Positions 30,812-40,389 of a DNA stretch of 64,000 bases are shown here, piece after piece. Position 1 is the first letter of the stretch. Each line of letters begins with the position of its first letter. The stretch comes from Streptomyces caelestis (GTDB taxonomy: Bacteria > Actinomycetota > Actinomycetes > Streptomycetales > Streptomycetaceae), in assembly GCF_014205255.1 (NCBI RefSeq), contig NZ_JACHNE010000001.1, positions 5,952,001 to 6,016,000 on the forward strand, given 5' to 3'. A program made the translations under genes and the position numbers. Below the pieces are notes generated by a model. It did not search any database. It was not told the origin of the DNA and saw nothing but the letters and a program-made list of their open reading frames with translations.

Positions 30812-32239
30812 TCAGCTCTTGGCGCCGCCCAGGTGGTGGACGCGCACCATGTTGGTGGTGCCGGGGACGCCGGGGGGCGAGCCGGCCGTGATGACCACGA
30901 TGTCGCCCTCGTTGAAGCGGTTCAGCTTCACCATCTCCTGGTCCACCAGGTCGACCATCTCGTCCGTGCTGTTCACGAACGGCACGACGTGCGGCTCCAC
31001 GCCCCAGCTGAGCGTGAGCTGGTTGCGGGTGGACTCGTCCGTGGTGAACGCGATGATCGGCTGGACCGCGCGGTAGCGGCACAGCCGGCGCGCGGTGTCG
31101 CCGGACTGGGTGAAGGCGACCAGGCCCCGGCCGCCGAGGAAGTCGGCGATCTCGCACGCGGCCCGGGCCACCGAACCGCCCTGCGTCCGCGGCTTCTTGC
31201 CCGGGACGAGGGGCTGGAGGCCCTTGGACATCAGCTCCTGCTCGGCCGCGGTGACGATCTTCGACATCGTCTTGACGGTCTCGATCGGGTAGGCGCCCAC
31301 GCTCGACTCGGCGGACAGCATGACCGCGTCGGCGCCGTCCAGGATCGCGTTGGCCACGTCGGAGGCCTCGGCGCGGGTCGGACGGGAGTTGGTGATCATC
31401 GACTCCATCATCTGGGTCGCCACGATCACCGGCTTGGCGTTGCGCCGGCACAGCTCGATCAGGCGCTTCTGCACCATGGGGACCTTCTCGAGCGGGTACT
31501 CGACGGCGAGGTCACCACGGGCGACCATCACGCCGTCGAACGCCATCACGACGTCCTCCATGTTCTCCACCGCCTGCGGCTTCTCCACCTTGGCGATGAC
31601 CGGGACGCGGCGGCCCTCCTCGTCCATCACGCGGTGCACGTCCTGGACGTCCTTGGCGTCGCGGACGAAGGACAGCGCGACCAGGTCGCAGCCCATGCGG
31701 AGGGCGAAGCGGAGGTCCTCGACGTCCTTCTCGCTCAGCGCGGGCACGTTGACGGCCGCGCCGGGCAGGTTGATGCCCTTGTGGTCGGAGATGACGCCGC
31801 CCTCGATGACGATCGTCTTCACCCGGTGGCCCTCGACCTCGGTGACCTTCAGCTCGACGTTGCCGTCGTTGATGAGGACCTGGTCGCCCTTGGTCACGTC
31901 ACCGGGCAGGCCCTTGTAGGTCGTCCCGCAGATCGTCTTGTCGCCCGGGACGTCCTCGGTGGTGATGGTGAACTCGTCACCGCGGACCAGCTCCACGGGA
32001 CCCTCGGCGAAGGTCTCCAGGCGGATCTTGGGGCCCTGGAGGTCGGCGAGGACCCCGATGGCCCGGCCGGTCTCCTTGGCGGCGGCACGGACCCGGTCGT
32101 ACCGGCCCTGGTGCTCGGCGTGCGTGCCGTGGCTGAAGTTGAAGCGGGCCACGTTCATGCCGGCCTCGATCAGCGCGACAAGCTGCTCGTGGGAGTCGAC
32201 CGCGGGGCCGAGAGTACAGACGATTTTCGAACGGCGCAT
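30812..32239 (-). CDS. pyk: pyruvate kinase
   Basis: A 475-residue glycolytic enzyme that makes ATP and pyruvate from PEP and ADP. The N-terminus MRRSKIVCTLGPA, the substrate/K-site segment NVARFNFSHG and the catalytic region (VMVARGDLAVEYPLEKVPMV; MMESMITNSRPTRAEASDVA) are intact. The C-terminal allosteric domain is complete. Streptomycetes have two pyruvate kinases; from the neighbours this is the pyk2-type copy. It is followed upstream on the same strand by ackA and pta, so the PEP/acetyl-phosphate node is clustered. Confidence 0.96.
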   Translation of the reverse strand: MRRSKIVCTLGPAVDSHEQLVALIEAGMNVARFNFSHGTHAEHQGRYDRVRAAAKETGRAIGVLADLQGPKIRLETFAEGPVELVRGDEFTITTEDVPGDKTICGTTYKGLPGDVTKGDQVLINDGNVELKVTEVEGHRVKTIVIEGGVISDHKGINLPGAAVNVPALSEKDVEDLRFALRMGCDLVALSFVRDAKDVQDVHRVMDEEGRRVPVIAKVEKPQAVENMEDVVMAFDGVMVARGDLAVEYPLEKVPMVQKRLIELCRRNAKPVIVATQMMESMITNSRPTRAEASDVANAILDGADAVMLSAESSVGAYPIETVKTMSKIVTAAEQELMSKGLQPLVPGKKPRTQGGSVARAACEIADFLGGRGLVAFTQSGDTARRLCRYRAVQPIIAFTTDESTRNQLTLSWGVEPHVVPFVNSTDEMVDLVDQEMVKLNRFNEGDIVVITAGSPPGVPGTTNMVRVHHLGGAKS

Positions 32240-32313
32240 GGGGGCGATCCTATCGGTTTGTTTCGCAACGGAATATTCCGTCTGGCGGAAAATACAAAAG
32301 GGCGGGTTGCCGC

Positions 32314-33528
32314 TCAGGTGTGATTCCCCGAACCAATTACCAGCGCGTAGGTCTGTGTCGCGATCTCCAATTCCTCGTCAGTAGGCACCACCGCCACCGC
32401 GACCCGGGCGCCCTCGGGCGAGATCAGCCGTCCCTCGTCACCGCGTACGGCGTTGCGCTCGCCGTCCACCGCCAGGCCCAGCTCCTCCAGGCCCGCCAGG
32501 GCGGCCTCCCGCACGAACGCGGCGTTCTCGCCGACGCCGGCGGTGAAGGCCACCGCGTCCACCCGTCCGAGTACGGCGTAATAGGCGCCGATGTACTTCT
32601 TCAGGCGGTGAATGTAGATGTCGAACGCCAGAGCCGCCTGCTCGTCGCCCGCCTCGACGCGGCGGTGGATCTCCCTCATGTCGTTGTCGCCGCACAGTCC
32701 GATCAGACCGCTCTTCTTGTTGAGAAGAGTGTCGATCTCGTCGGCGGACATTCCACCAACACGCATCAAATGGAAGATGACGGCCGGGTCCATGTCTCCC
32801 GAGCGCGTACCCATCACGAGCCCCTCCAAAGGCGTCAGTCCCATGGAGGTGTCCACACAACGACCGCCCCTGACGGCCGAGGCGGACGCCCCGTTGCCCA
32901 GGTGCAGCACGATGACGTTGACATCCTCCGGTGCCTTGCCGAGCAGCTCGGCGGTCGCACGGGAGACGTACGCGTGCGAGGTGCCGTGGAAGCCGTAGCG
33001 CCGGATGCGGTGCTCGTCGGCCGTCTTCACGTCGATCGCGTAGCGGGCGGCCGACTCCGGCATCGTCGTGTGGAAGGCGGTGTCGAAGACGGCGACCTGC
33101 GGCAGGTCCGGGCGCAGCGCCCGGGCCGTGCGGATGCCGGTGAGGTTGGCCGGGTTGTGCAGCGGGGCGACCGGGATGAGCCGCTCGATCTCGGCGAGCA
33201 CGGCCTCGTCGATCACGGTCGGCTCGGTGAAGGACTTGCCCCCGTGCACCACCCGGTGCCCGATCGCGGCCAGTTCGGGCGAGTCCAGGCCGAGGCCGTC
33301 CTTGGCGAGTTCCTCGGCCACGGCCTTCAGGGCGGCGTCGTGGTCGGCGATCGCGCCGCCGCGCTCCCGGCTCTCGCCGCCGGCCGGGGTGTGCTTCAGG
33401 CGGGAGGTCTGCTCGCCGATGCGCTCGACCAGACCCATCGCCAGCCGGCTGTCGTCACGCATGTCGAGCAGCTGGTACTTCACCGACGAGGAGCCGGAGT
33501 TGAGGACGAGGACACGGGTGGGACTCAC
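32314..33528 (-). CDS. ackA: acetate kinase
   Basis: A 404-residue ASKHA-fold kinase converting acetyl phosphate and ADP to acetate and ATP. The N-terminal phosphate motif VLVLNSGSSSVKYQLLD, the segment FDTAFHTTMPESAARYAID and the adenosine motif TRSGDMDPAV are intact. The frame continues open far upstream, but the GTG at 33528 overlaps the pta stop (four bases) and gives the standard N-terminus. The two form a coupled pta-ackA operon. Confidence 0.95.
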   Translation of the reverse strand: MSPTRVLVLNSGSSSVKYQLLDMRDDSRLAMGLVERIGEQTSRLKHTPAGGESRERGGAIADHDAALKAVAEELAKDGLGLDSPELAAIGHRVVHGGKSFTEPTVIDEAVLAEIERLIPVAPLHNPANLTGIRTARALRPDLPQVAVFDTAFHTTMPESAARYAIDVKTADEHRIRRYGFHGTSHAYVSRATAELLGKAPEDVNVIVLHLGNGASASAVRGGRCVDTSMGLTPLEGLVMGTRSGDMDPAVIFHLMRVGGMSADEIDTLLNKKSGLIGLCGDNDMREIHRRVEAGDEQAALAFDIYIHRLKKYIGAYYAVLGRVDAVAFTAGVGENAAFVREAALAGLEELGLAVDGERNAVRGDEGRLISPEGARVAVAVVPTDEELEIATQTYALVIGSGNHT

Positions 33529-35627
33529 TGGGCGGTCGCCTTCTCGCTCGGGGACGGGGCGGGGGACTGGGCCTGGATCGCCGTGATGGCGACCGTGTTG
33601 ACGATGTCCTGGACGAGGGCGCCCCGGGACAGGTCGTTGACCGGCTTGCGCAGGCCCTGGAGCACCGGGCCGACGGCGATCGCGCCGGCCGAGCGCTGCA
33701 CGGCCTTGTAGGTGTTGTTGCCGGTGTTCAGGTCGGGGAAGATCAGCACGCTCGCCTGTCCGGCGACCTCGGAGCCGGGCAGCTTGGTCGCCGCGACCGA
33801 CGGCTCCACGGCGGCGTCGTACTGGATCGGGCCCTCGATCCTCAGGTCGGGCCGGCGGGTGCGGACGAGCTCGGTGGCCTCGCGCACCTTGTCGACGTCG
33901 GCGCCGGAGCCGGACGTACCCGTGGAGTACGACAGCATGGCGATCCGCGGCTCCACGCCGAACTGGCCGGCCGTGCTCGCCGACTGGATGGCGATGTCGG
34001 CGAGCTGCTCGGCGTTCGGGTCCGGGTTGACCGCGCAGTCGCCGTAGACGAGAACCTTGTCGGCCAGGCACATGAAGAACACCGACGAGACGATGTCGGC
34101 GTCCGGCTTGGTCTTGATGATCTCGAAGGCCGGGCGGATGGTCGCGGCCGTGGAGTGCGCCGAGCCGGACACCATGCCGTCGGCGAGGCCCTCCTGCACC
34201 ATCAGCGTGCCGAAGTAGTTCACGTCGGAGACGACGTCGTACGCCAGCTCCACGGTGACGCCCCGGTGGGCGCGCAGGGCCGCGTACTTCTCGGCGAAGG
34301 CGTCGCGCAGGTCGGAGGTGGCCGGGTCGATCAGCTGGGACTCGCCGAGGTCGATGCCGAGGTCGGCGGCCTTCTTGCGGATGACGTCGACCGGGCCGAG
34401 CAGGGTCAGCTCGCACACGCCCCGGCGCAGCAGCACCTCCGCGGCGTGCAGCACGCGCTCCTCGGTGCCCTCGGGCAGCACCACGCGGCGCAGATCGGAG
34501 CGGGCCTGCTCCAGCAGCTTGTGCTCGAACATCATCGGCGTGACGCGGTCGCTGCTCGGGGCGGAGACACGGCGCGCGAGGTCGGCGGTGTCGGCGTACC
34601 GCTCGAACAGGCCGAGCGCCCGCTCCGCCTTGCGCGGGGTGGCCGCGTTGAGCTTGCCCTCCAGGGAGAACAGCTGCTCGGCGGTGGGGAAGCTGGTGCC
34701 CGTCACCGACAGCACCGGGGTGCCGGGGGCGAGGCGGTCGGCGAGGGTGAGGATGTCGTCCCCGGGCACCTCGTCCAGCGTGAGCAGCACGCCCGCTATC
34801 GGCGGGGTGCCGGCGCTGTGCGCGGCGAGCGCGCCGACGACCAGGTCGGCCCGGTCGCCCGGGGTGACGACGAGGCAGCCCGGGGTCAGGGCGCCCAGGA
34901 AGTTCGGCAGCATCGCGCCGCCGAAGACGAAGCCGAGCACGTCCCGGGCCAGCCCCGAGTCGTCGCCCAGCACCACCTTGGCGCCGAGGGCGTGGCCGAT
35001 CTGCGAGACCGTCGGGGCGGACAGCGCGGGCTCGTCGGGCAGGACGTAACACGGCACGGGAAGCCGGGAGTCGAGCTGGCCGGCGATCTCGTCGCGGTCC
35101 TCGCGGGCCACCCGGTTGGTGACCATGGCCAGGACGTCGCAGCCCAGCGTGTCGTAGGCCCGGTAGGCGTTGCGCGTCTCGGCGAGCACCGACTCGACGG
35201 TCTGCTTGCGGCCGCCCACGACCGGGATCACGGACGCGCCGAACTCGTTCGCCAGCCGGGCGTTGAGCGCCAGTTCGTCCGGGAGCTGGGTGCCGGCGTA
35301 GTCGGTGCCGAGGACCAGGACCACGTCGAAGTCGCGGGCGACCAGGTGGAAGCGGTCGACGAGCGTGGACACCAGCTCGTCCGTGCCGGCCTCGGCCTGG
35401 AGGGCGGACGCCTCCTGGTAGTCCATGCCGTAGACGGTCGCCGGGTCCTGGGTGAGCCGGTAGCGGGCGCGCAGCAGCTCGAAGAGGCGGTCGGGGCCGT
35501 CATGGACGAGGGGCCGGAAGACACCCACCCGGTCGACCTGCCGGGTGAGGAGCTCCATGACCCCCAGTTCGACGACCTGGCGGCCGTCGCCGCGGTCGAT
35601 GCCGGTCACGTACACGCTGCGGGTCAC
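33525..35627 (-). CDS. pta: phosphate acetyltransferase
   Basis: A 700-residue long-type Pta. Residues 1-215 are a P-loop-like domain (starting TRSVYVTGIDRGDGRQV), a DRTGG domain follows at about 215-330, and the catalytic PTA/PTB domain takes the rest (EGTEERVLHAAEVLLRRGV, VSGSAHSTAATIRPAFEIIK, SSVFFMCL). It makes acetyl phosphate from acetyl-CoA. The P-loop residues of domain 1 are degenerate (GIDRGDGR in place of a full Walker A), suggesting a regulatory role. GTG start at 35627; the stop overlaps ackA. Confidence 0.95.
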   Translation of the reverse strand: MTRSVYVTGIDRGDGRQVVELGVMELLTRQVDRVGVFRPLVHDGPDRLFELLRARYRLTQDPATVYGMDYQEASALQAEAGTDELVSTLVDRFHLVARDFDVVLVLGTDYAGTQLPDELALNARLANEFGASVIPVVGGRKQTVESVLAETRNAYRAYDTLGCDVLAMVTNRVAREDRDEIAGQLDSRLPVPCYVLPDEPALSAPTVSQIGHALGAKVVLGDDSGLARDVLGFVFGGAMLPNFLGALTPGCLVVTPGDRADLVVGALAAHSAGTPPIAGVLLTLDEVPGDDILTLADRLAPGTPVLSVTGTSFPTAEQLFSLEGKLNAATPRKAERALGLFERYADTADLARRVSAPSSDRVTPMMFEHKLLEQARSDLRRVVLPEGTEERVLHAAEVLLRRGVCELTLLGPVDVIRKKAADLGIDLGESQLIDPATSDLRDAFAEKYAALRAHRGVTVELAYDVVSDVNYFGTLMVQEGLADGMVSGSAHSTAATIRPAFEIIKTKPDADIVSSVFFMCLADKVLVYGDCAVNPDPNAEQLADIAIQSASTAGQFGVEPRIAMLSYSTGTSGSGADVDKVREATELVRTRRPDLRIEGPIQYDAAVEPSVAATKLPGSEVAGQASVLIFPDLNTGNNTYKAVQRSAGAIAVGPVLQGLRKPVNDLSRGALVQDIVNTVAITAIQAQSPAPSPSEKATAQ

Positions 35628-35725
35628 GCGCGCTCTCCGTTTCGTCTCGAATGGGGGTACACATCAAGCCAATGACTGTCCAGCCAGGGGCACAAAAATC
35701 GCCCACCGAGGTGAGCAGAACCCTC

Positions 35726-35754
35726 TTGACAATACCTCCGCCGATGGATAAGGC
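35726..35754 (+). promoter_or_regulatory. Candidate pfkA promoter
   Basis: TTGACA (35726-35731) and TAAGGC (35749-35754) are spaced 17 bp, about 95 bp before the pfkA start. The -35 is consensus for the vegetative sigma factor, the -10 is weak. Confidence 0.5.
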
Positions 35755-35847
35755 GCCCGTCAGCCCAGGGTGCCGCACCGGGCTGTGGAGCGTGAAACAA
35801 TCGGCAGAGGCTCACCGGTATCAACAGCGAGCAGGAGACACAGCACG

Positions 35848-36873
35848 ATGCGTATCGGAGTTCTCACCGCAGGCGGCGACTGCCCCGGCCTGAACGCCGT
35901 GATCCGGTCGGTCGTGCACCGGGCGGTCGACAACTACGGCGACGAGGTCATCGGCTTCGAGGACGGCTACGCGGGCCTGCTGGACGGCCGCTACCGCGGC
36001 CTCGACCTCAACGCGGTCAGCGGCATCCTCGCCCGCGGCGGCACGATCCTGGGGTCGTCCCGGCTGGAGCGCGACCGGCTCCGGGAGGCCTGCGAGAACG
36101 CCTCCGACATGATCCACGAGTTCGGCATCGACGCGCTGATCCCGATCGGCGGCGAGGGCACGCTGACGGCGGCCCGCATGCTGTCCGACGCCGGTCTGCC
36201 GGTCGTGGGCGTCCCCAAGACGATCGACAACGACATCTCGTCCACGGACCGCACCTTCGGCTTCGACACGGCGGTCGGCGTCGCCACCGAGGCGATGGAC
36301 CGTCTGAAGACCACCGCCGAGTCCCACCAGCGGGTGATGGTGGTGGAGGTCATGGGGCGCCACGCCGGCTGGATCGCGCTGGAGTCCGGCATGGCGGCCG
36401 GCGCGCACGGGATCTGTCTGCCGGAGCGTCCGTTCGACCCGTCCGATCTCGTGAAGATGGTCGAGGAGCGCTTCGCCCGCGGCAAGAAGTTCGCGGTCGT
36501 CTGCGTCGCCGAGGGCGCCCACCCCGCCGACGGCACCATGGACTACGGCAAGGGCGCCATAGACAAGTTCGGCCACGAGCGCTTCCAGGGCATCGGCACG
36601 GCACTCGCCCACGAGCTGGAACGCCGGCTCGGCAAGGAGGCCAAGCCGGTCATTCTCGGCCACGTCCAGCGCGGCGGCTCACCGACCGCGTACGACCGGG
36701 TGCTCGCCACGCGCTTCGGCTGGCACGCGGTGGAGGCGGCGCACCGGGGGGAGTTCGGCAGGATGACCGCGCTGCGCGGGACGGACATCGTGATGGTGCC
36801 GCTCGCGGAGGCCGTGACCGAGCTGAAGACCGTGTCGAAGGACCGGATGGACGAGGCCGAGTCGGTTTTCTAG
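35848..36873 (+). CDS. pfkA: 6-phosphofructokinase (ATP-type)
   Basis: A 341-residue phosphofructokinase of the streptomycete type. The start MRIGVLTAGGDCPGLNAVIR, the nucleotide segment GGEGTLTAARML and the substrate loop PKTIDNDISSTDRTFGFDTA are intact. Gly in GGEGT (instead of Asp in PPi-dependent enzymes) points to ATP use. The frame opens earlier at 35770, but ATG 35848 has AGGAGA about 10 bases ahead and gives the standard N-terminus. It is divergent from pta-ackA and near pyk, so upper and lower glycolytic control points are adjacent. Confidence 0.95.
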   Translation: MRIGVLTAGGDCPGLNAVIRSVVHRAVDNYGDEVIGFEDGYAGLLDGRYRGLDLNAVSGILARGGTILGSSRLERDRLREACENASDMIHEFGIDALIPIGGEGTLTAARMLSDAGLPVVGVPKTIDNDISSTDRTFGFDTAVGVATEAMDRLKTTAESHQRVMVVEVMGRHAGWIALESGMAAGAHGICLPERPFDPSDLVKMVEERFARGKKFAVVCVAEGAHPADGTMDYGKGAIDKFGHERFQGIGTALAHELERRLGKEAKPVILGHVQRGGSPTAYDRVLATRFGWHAVEAAHRGEFGRMTALRGTDIVMVPLAEAVTELKTVSKDRMDEAESVF

Positions 36874-36919
36874 GGCGGGCGGTGTTCTGGAGCGGGCGGG
36901 TCTTCCGGAGCGGGCGGGC

Positions 36920-37657
36920 CTAGACCGGGCTCTCCTGGATCCTCGTCCAGAAGTGCTCGACGATCCGGTCGAGGAAGTCGCGGGCGGCGTCGCCGGCGTC
37001 GCTGCTGCCGCCGCCCCAGCTCAGCGTGGCGGCCATGTGCCCCTGGTAGTCCTGGTGCAGGCCCTGGAGGGCGTCCTGCAGGAACTGCCGGTCCAGGGGC
37101 ACGACCTTGGCCACCGGGCGTATGTAGGCCTGCCAGCGGGTGGTGACGGCGTTGCGCAGCAGTTCGCCGAGCTTGGCGTCGCGGCCGGTGACGGTGACGA
37201 AGTCGGGCAGGCGGAGGCCGAGCAGATCGGCGAGGGCGGCGGACTGACGGTCGGTGCCGCGCCAGGTGTCGGTCTCCTCCATGCGCAGATAGGCGTGGAG
37301 TTCGTGCCCCACGGCACGGGCCACGTCCTCGGGGGCGAAGCCGCGGGCGGTGCGGTGCTCTCGCAGCGTGCGGGGTCTGCCGATGAGTTCGCCGGGCGAG
37401 CACCACAGCACCCCCGCGAGCGCGGTGAGTTCGGAGCCGGAAGGGGACGCGGCCTCGCGTTCCCAGGCCATGACGTGGTCCGGGGTGATGTGGGGGTGCC
37501 CGTAGGAGACGCGCATGCCGTGGGCGACGTGCTCGGGTGTCATACCGAGGCCCGCGCGCAGGCGGCGGGCGGCGGGGGCGTTGAAGGGCGGGGGCGTCGG
37601 GGTGGCGGGCAGAGGGTGGGGTGTGGGCTGGCTCGGGCGGGCTGAAGGTCGGCGCAC
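36920..37657 (-). CDS. XRE-type helix-turn-helix protein
   Basis: A 245-residue DNA-binding protein. Two HTH-like units are visible: about residues 28-100 (RLRAGLGMTPEHVAHGMRVS, MAWEREAASPSGSELTALAG) and about 100-150 (LREHRTARGFAPEDVARAVG). The C-terminal half is unassigned. The start is uncertain: TTG 37666 or GTG 37657 are both in frame, and neither has a good ribosome-binding site. The N-terminal 25 residues are Pro-rich. The targets are unknown. It converges on pfkA with only 46 bp between the stops. Confidence 0.8.
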   Translation of the reverse strand: MRRPSARPSQPTPHPLPATPTPPPFNAPAARRLRAGLGMTPEHVAHGMRVSYGHPHITPDHVMAWEREAASPSGSELTALAGVLWCSPGELIGRPRTLREHRTARGFAPEDVARAVGHELHAYLRMEETDTWRGTDRQSAALADLLGLRLPDFVTVTGRDAKLGELLRNAVTTRWQAYIRPVAKVVPLDRQFLQDALQGLHQDYQGHMAATLSWGGGSSDAGDAARDFLDRIVEHFWTRIQESPV

Positions 37658-37796
37658 GGGCCACAAGCTAGGGGTGCGGGGCTGTGGTGACTACGGTCTG
37701 TTCGGCCAGGATCACGGATTGTAGGAAGCTACGGCTACCGGCGGGTTCGACCGGGGCCGAAGATCGTCTGTCGGCCGGGGCGGAGGTGCGGCGAGG

Positions 37797-38294
37797 ATGA
37801 CGCCGGGCCCGGTGATCGCGGGCCCGGAAAGGGTGGTCGGTCAGGTGAACGGCAAGCTCAACGGGCATATTCGCGAGCGTCTTCTCGCGACGAACTTCTG
37901 GCACCTCGCGACGGTGGGTGCGGACGGGGCGCCCCAGGTGTCGCCCATGTGGGCGGACATCGAAGGGGAGTACGTCATGGTCAACACCTCCATCGGGCGG
38001 GTGAAGGAGGAGAATCTGCGGCGCAATCCGTACGTTTCGCTCTCCCATCACGACCCTGAGAACCCGTACGACCGGGCGGAGATCCGGGGGAAGGTCGTCC
38101 GGTTCGTGGAGGGCGAGGAGGCGGAGCGGGCGATGGACCGGCTCGCGCGGAAGTACCTCGGGGAGGACCGCTATCCGTGGCTGCTGCCCGGGGAGCGCCG
38201 GGTGATGCTGCTGATCGAGCCGACGCGGGTGCGGAGGCTGGAGGGTGTGGAGCCGTTCCGGGCCGGGGTCCTGCCGGACGGGGCGGCCGGCTGA
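37797..38294 (+). CDS. PPOX-class (F420-dependent type) flavin/deazaflavin-binding protein
   Basis: A 165-residue split-barrel protein of the pyridoxamine-phosphate-oxidase-like superfamily. Typical segments are LLATNFWHLATVGADGAPQV, SPMWADIEGEYVMVNTS, KEENLRRNPYVSLSHHDPEN and RGKVVRFVEG. The pattern is closest to actinobacterial F420-dependent reductases (Rv1155-like), although FMN use cannot be excluded from sequence alone. The ATG at 37797 follows a GAGG stretch. It stands alone, and a dispersed repeat follows it. Confidence 0.85.
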   Translation: MTPGPVIAGPERVVGQVNGKLNGHIRERLLATNFWHLATVGADGAPQVSPMWADIEGEYVMVNTSIGRVKEENLRRNPYVSLSHHDPENPYDRAEIRGKVVRFVEGEEAERAMDRLARKYLGEDRYPWLLPGERRVMLLIEPTRVRRLEGVEPFRAGVLPDGAAG

Positions 38295-38309
38295 GTGGGG
38301 GCGCGCGCC

Positions 38310-38595
38310 GCGTGCGCCCACCGGGTGCGGTGGGGCGGGGCCGCGCGGGGTGGTCCGCCCTCGGAACGGCGCGATGGGGTCGGACGCCGGCTGACTGTCC
38401 GTTGACGCGCCAACCGCTGCGGGCGGCCCCCCCCCCACGCCACGTCCCCTTCTCGCCGTGCGTGGGTGCGGCGAGGCGGTGGTCCCGCTCAGCTGCCCCG
38501 GCTGCGGGCAGTCGTGCCGCTGAGGGCGGCACCCGTCGCAAGAGGCGGGACCCCGCCCCGCCGGGCTGCGGACCCACCCGGCCCCGGCAACGACG
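38310..38595. repeat. Dispersed intergenic repeat, copy B
   Basis: This copy is similar over about 260-285 bp to 5317-5568 in the same orientation, with a 20-base identical block at CTCGGAACGGCGCGATGGGG and others. It contains a C-run and a short GC hairpin. It lies between convergent genes, the PPOX gene and the ABC permease, and fills almost the whole 305 bp gap. Confidence 0.85.
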
Positions 38596-38599
38596 CCGG

Positions 38600-39439
38600 T
38601 CAGCCCTTGACCGCGCCGCCCAGTGCGAAGCCGCCCCCCAGGCGCCGGGCGATCAGTACGTACAGAAGGATCACCGGCGTCGAGTAGACGAGGGAGAACG
38701 CCGCCAACTGCCCGTACGCCACCATCCCCCGGTTCCCGAAGAAGTCGTTGATGCTGACGGACGCCGGCATCTGGTCGGGTGTGAGCAGGAGCATGAAGGG
38801 GACGAAGAAGTTGCCCCACATCATGACGAAGCAGAAGACCGTCACGACGGCCACGCCCGGGCCCATCAGGGGCAGCACGACGCGGATCAGTGACTGGAGG
38901 GACGAAGCCCCGTCGGTCCAGGCCGCCTCTTCCAGTTCCTTCGGTACGCCGTCCATGAAGTTCTTCATCAGCCAGATGGCGAACGGCAGTTGGGAGGCGG
39001 TGAAGAAGAAGACGGTGCCGTGCGTGGTGTCGATCAGGTCCACCTGGACGAAGAGCGCGTAGACCGGGACCATGATCGCGGTGATGGGCAGACTCGTCGC
39101 GAAGAGGATCGTCAGCAGGAACGGGCGGTTGAAGCGGGAGCGGAAGCGGGAGAGAGGGTAGGCCGCCAGGGCCGCGCAGACCACCGTCAGCAGCGTCGCG
39201 CTGCCGCACAGGACCAGGCTGTTCAGCAACGGCGTGAAGGTGATCTCAGAGGTCAGGATCGCGTCGAAGTTGTCCAGGGTGAGGCCGTCGGGTGCCTTCA
39301 CCCGGAGGTCGGCGTGAGAGTCCAGGGAGGACAGGCCCACCCAGGCCAGGGGGAGGACGAAGGCCGCGGCGACCACCAGGAGGCCCGCGTCCGCCGCCAG
39401 GCGGCGGGTCGTGCGGCGGGAGGCGAGGGTGAGGGCCAT
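38600..39439 (-). CDS. sugar ABC transporter permease, MalG-like
   Basis: A 279-residue permease of the carbohydrate uptake-1 class with six membrane helices. The EAA loop that contacts the ATPase is EAAWTDGASSLQSLIRVVLP. The frame is open beyond the gene, but ATG 39439 starts right after the MalF-like stop (39445) and gives the normal N-terminus MALTLASRRTTRRLAADAGL. It works with the MalF-like permease and the lipoprotein. No ATPase gene is linked, as is usual in streptomycetes, where the shared MsiK protein powers many such importers. Confidence 0.92.
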   Translation of the reverse strand: MALTLASRRTTRRLAADAGLLVVAAAFVLPLAWVGLSSLDSHADLRVKAPDGLTLDNFDAILTSEITFTPLLNSLVLCGSATLLTVVCAALAAYPLSRFRSRFNRPFLLTILFATSLPITAIMVPVYALFVQVDLIDTTHGTVFFFTASQLPFAIWLMKNFMDGVPKELEEAAWTDGASSLQSLIRVVLPLMGPGVAVVTVFCFVMMWGNFFVPFMLLLTPDQMPASVSINDFFGNRGMVAYGQLAAFSLVYSTPVILLYVLIARRLGGGFALGGAVKG

Positions 39440-39444
39440 GCGGG

Positions 39445-40374
39445 TCAGACCTCCGTCCGCAGCAGGCGCAGGTAGACGAGGGAGAAGAGGGAGCCGACCA
39501 GGAGGAGAAGCAGGGCCACCGCCGTGCCATAGCCGATCAGGCTGTTCTGGAAGGCCTGTTCGTACATGAAGAGGGGCAGTGTCTGGCTTCTGCCTCCGGG
39601 GCCGCCTCTCGTCATCACCCAGATCAGGCCGAAGACCGAGAGGGTCTGCAGGGTGTTGAGCATCAGGTTCGTGCCGATGGAGCGGCGGATCATGGGGAGG
39701 GTGATGTGCCACAGGCGGCGCCAGCCCCCGGCCCCGTCGACCTCGGCGGCCTCGGTGATCTCCTTGGGGATCTCGTTCAGCGCGGCCGAGTAGACCAGCA
39801 TGGAGAACGCCGTACCGCGCCAGACGTTGGCGAAGGACACCGCCAGGATGGGCAGCGTGAACAGCCAGTTCTGGGCGGGCAGGTGGAGCTGGTCGAGGAC
39901 GGCGTTCAGGGTGCCCTCGCGGCGGAAGAAGGCGTAGAGGAGGAAGCCGGCCACCACCTCCGGCAGCACCCAGGCCGTGACCACGATGCCGCCGGTGAGC
40001 GTGCGGACCGGTTTCGACGCGCGCCGCATCAGGGCCGCCAGGGCGAGGCCGAGCGTGTTCTGCCCGACCAGTGACGACAGGACGGTGAACACCAGCGTCA
40101 GCCATACGGCGTTGAGGAACGCCTCGTCCCCGAAGGCCCGGGTGAAGTTCTCGAAGCCGACGAACGAGTCCTGGGCCTGGCCGGTGAGCTGGAGATCCGT
40201 GAAGGCGATGTAGACGCAGTAGGCGATCGGGCCGGCGAGGAAGAGGAGCAGGAGGACGACGGCGGGGGTGAGGGGGAGGGCCCGGACCAGCGAGCCCGGC
40301 CGACGCGGGGGGCGGCGGGGAGCCGTGGGGCCGGACGTCTTTCCGAGGTCGGTGTGCGGTGCCGTGGTCGTCAT
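39445..40374 (-). CDS. sugar ABC transporter permease, MalF-like
   Basis: A 309-residue permease with a Pro/Arg-rich cytoplasmic start and six membrane helices. The EAA motif is EAAEVDGAGGWRRLWHITLP. It is the partner of the MalG-like permease, 5 bp apart. The substrate cannot be read from the sequence; oligosaccharides are typical for the class. Confidence 0.92.
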   Translation of the reverse strand: MTTTAPHTDLGKTSGPTAPRRPPRRPGSLVRALPLTPAVVLLLLFLAGPIAYCVYIAFTDLQLTGQAQDSFVGFENFTRAFGDEAFLNAVWLTLVFTVLSSLVGQNTLGLALAALMRRASKPVRTLTGGIVVTAWVLPEVVAGFLLYAFFRREGTLNAVLDQLHLPAQNWLFTLPILAVSFANVWRGTAFSMLVYSAALNEIPKEITEAAEVDGAGGWRRLWHITLPMIRRSIGTNLMLNTLQTLSVFGLIWVMTRGGPGGRSQTLPLFMYEQAFQNSLIGYGTAVALLLLLVGSLFSLVYLRLLRTEV

Positions 40375-40389
40375 CGGGCGTACCGCCGC

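Noticed and set aside
30758..32323. Plus-strand frame of 521 codons opposite pyruvate kinase
   Set aside because: Antisense of a highly conserved enzyme; product is His/Arg/Gly/Leu-rich with no motif.
32314..35052. A single 912-codon protein combining pta and ackA
   Set aside because: The upstream part is a wrong-frame reading of pta; the real ackA starts at GTG 33528 overlapping the pta stop.
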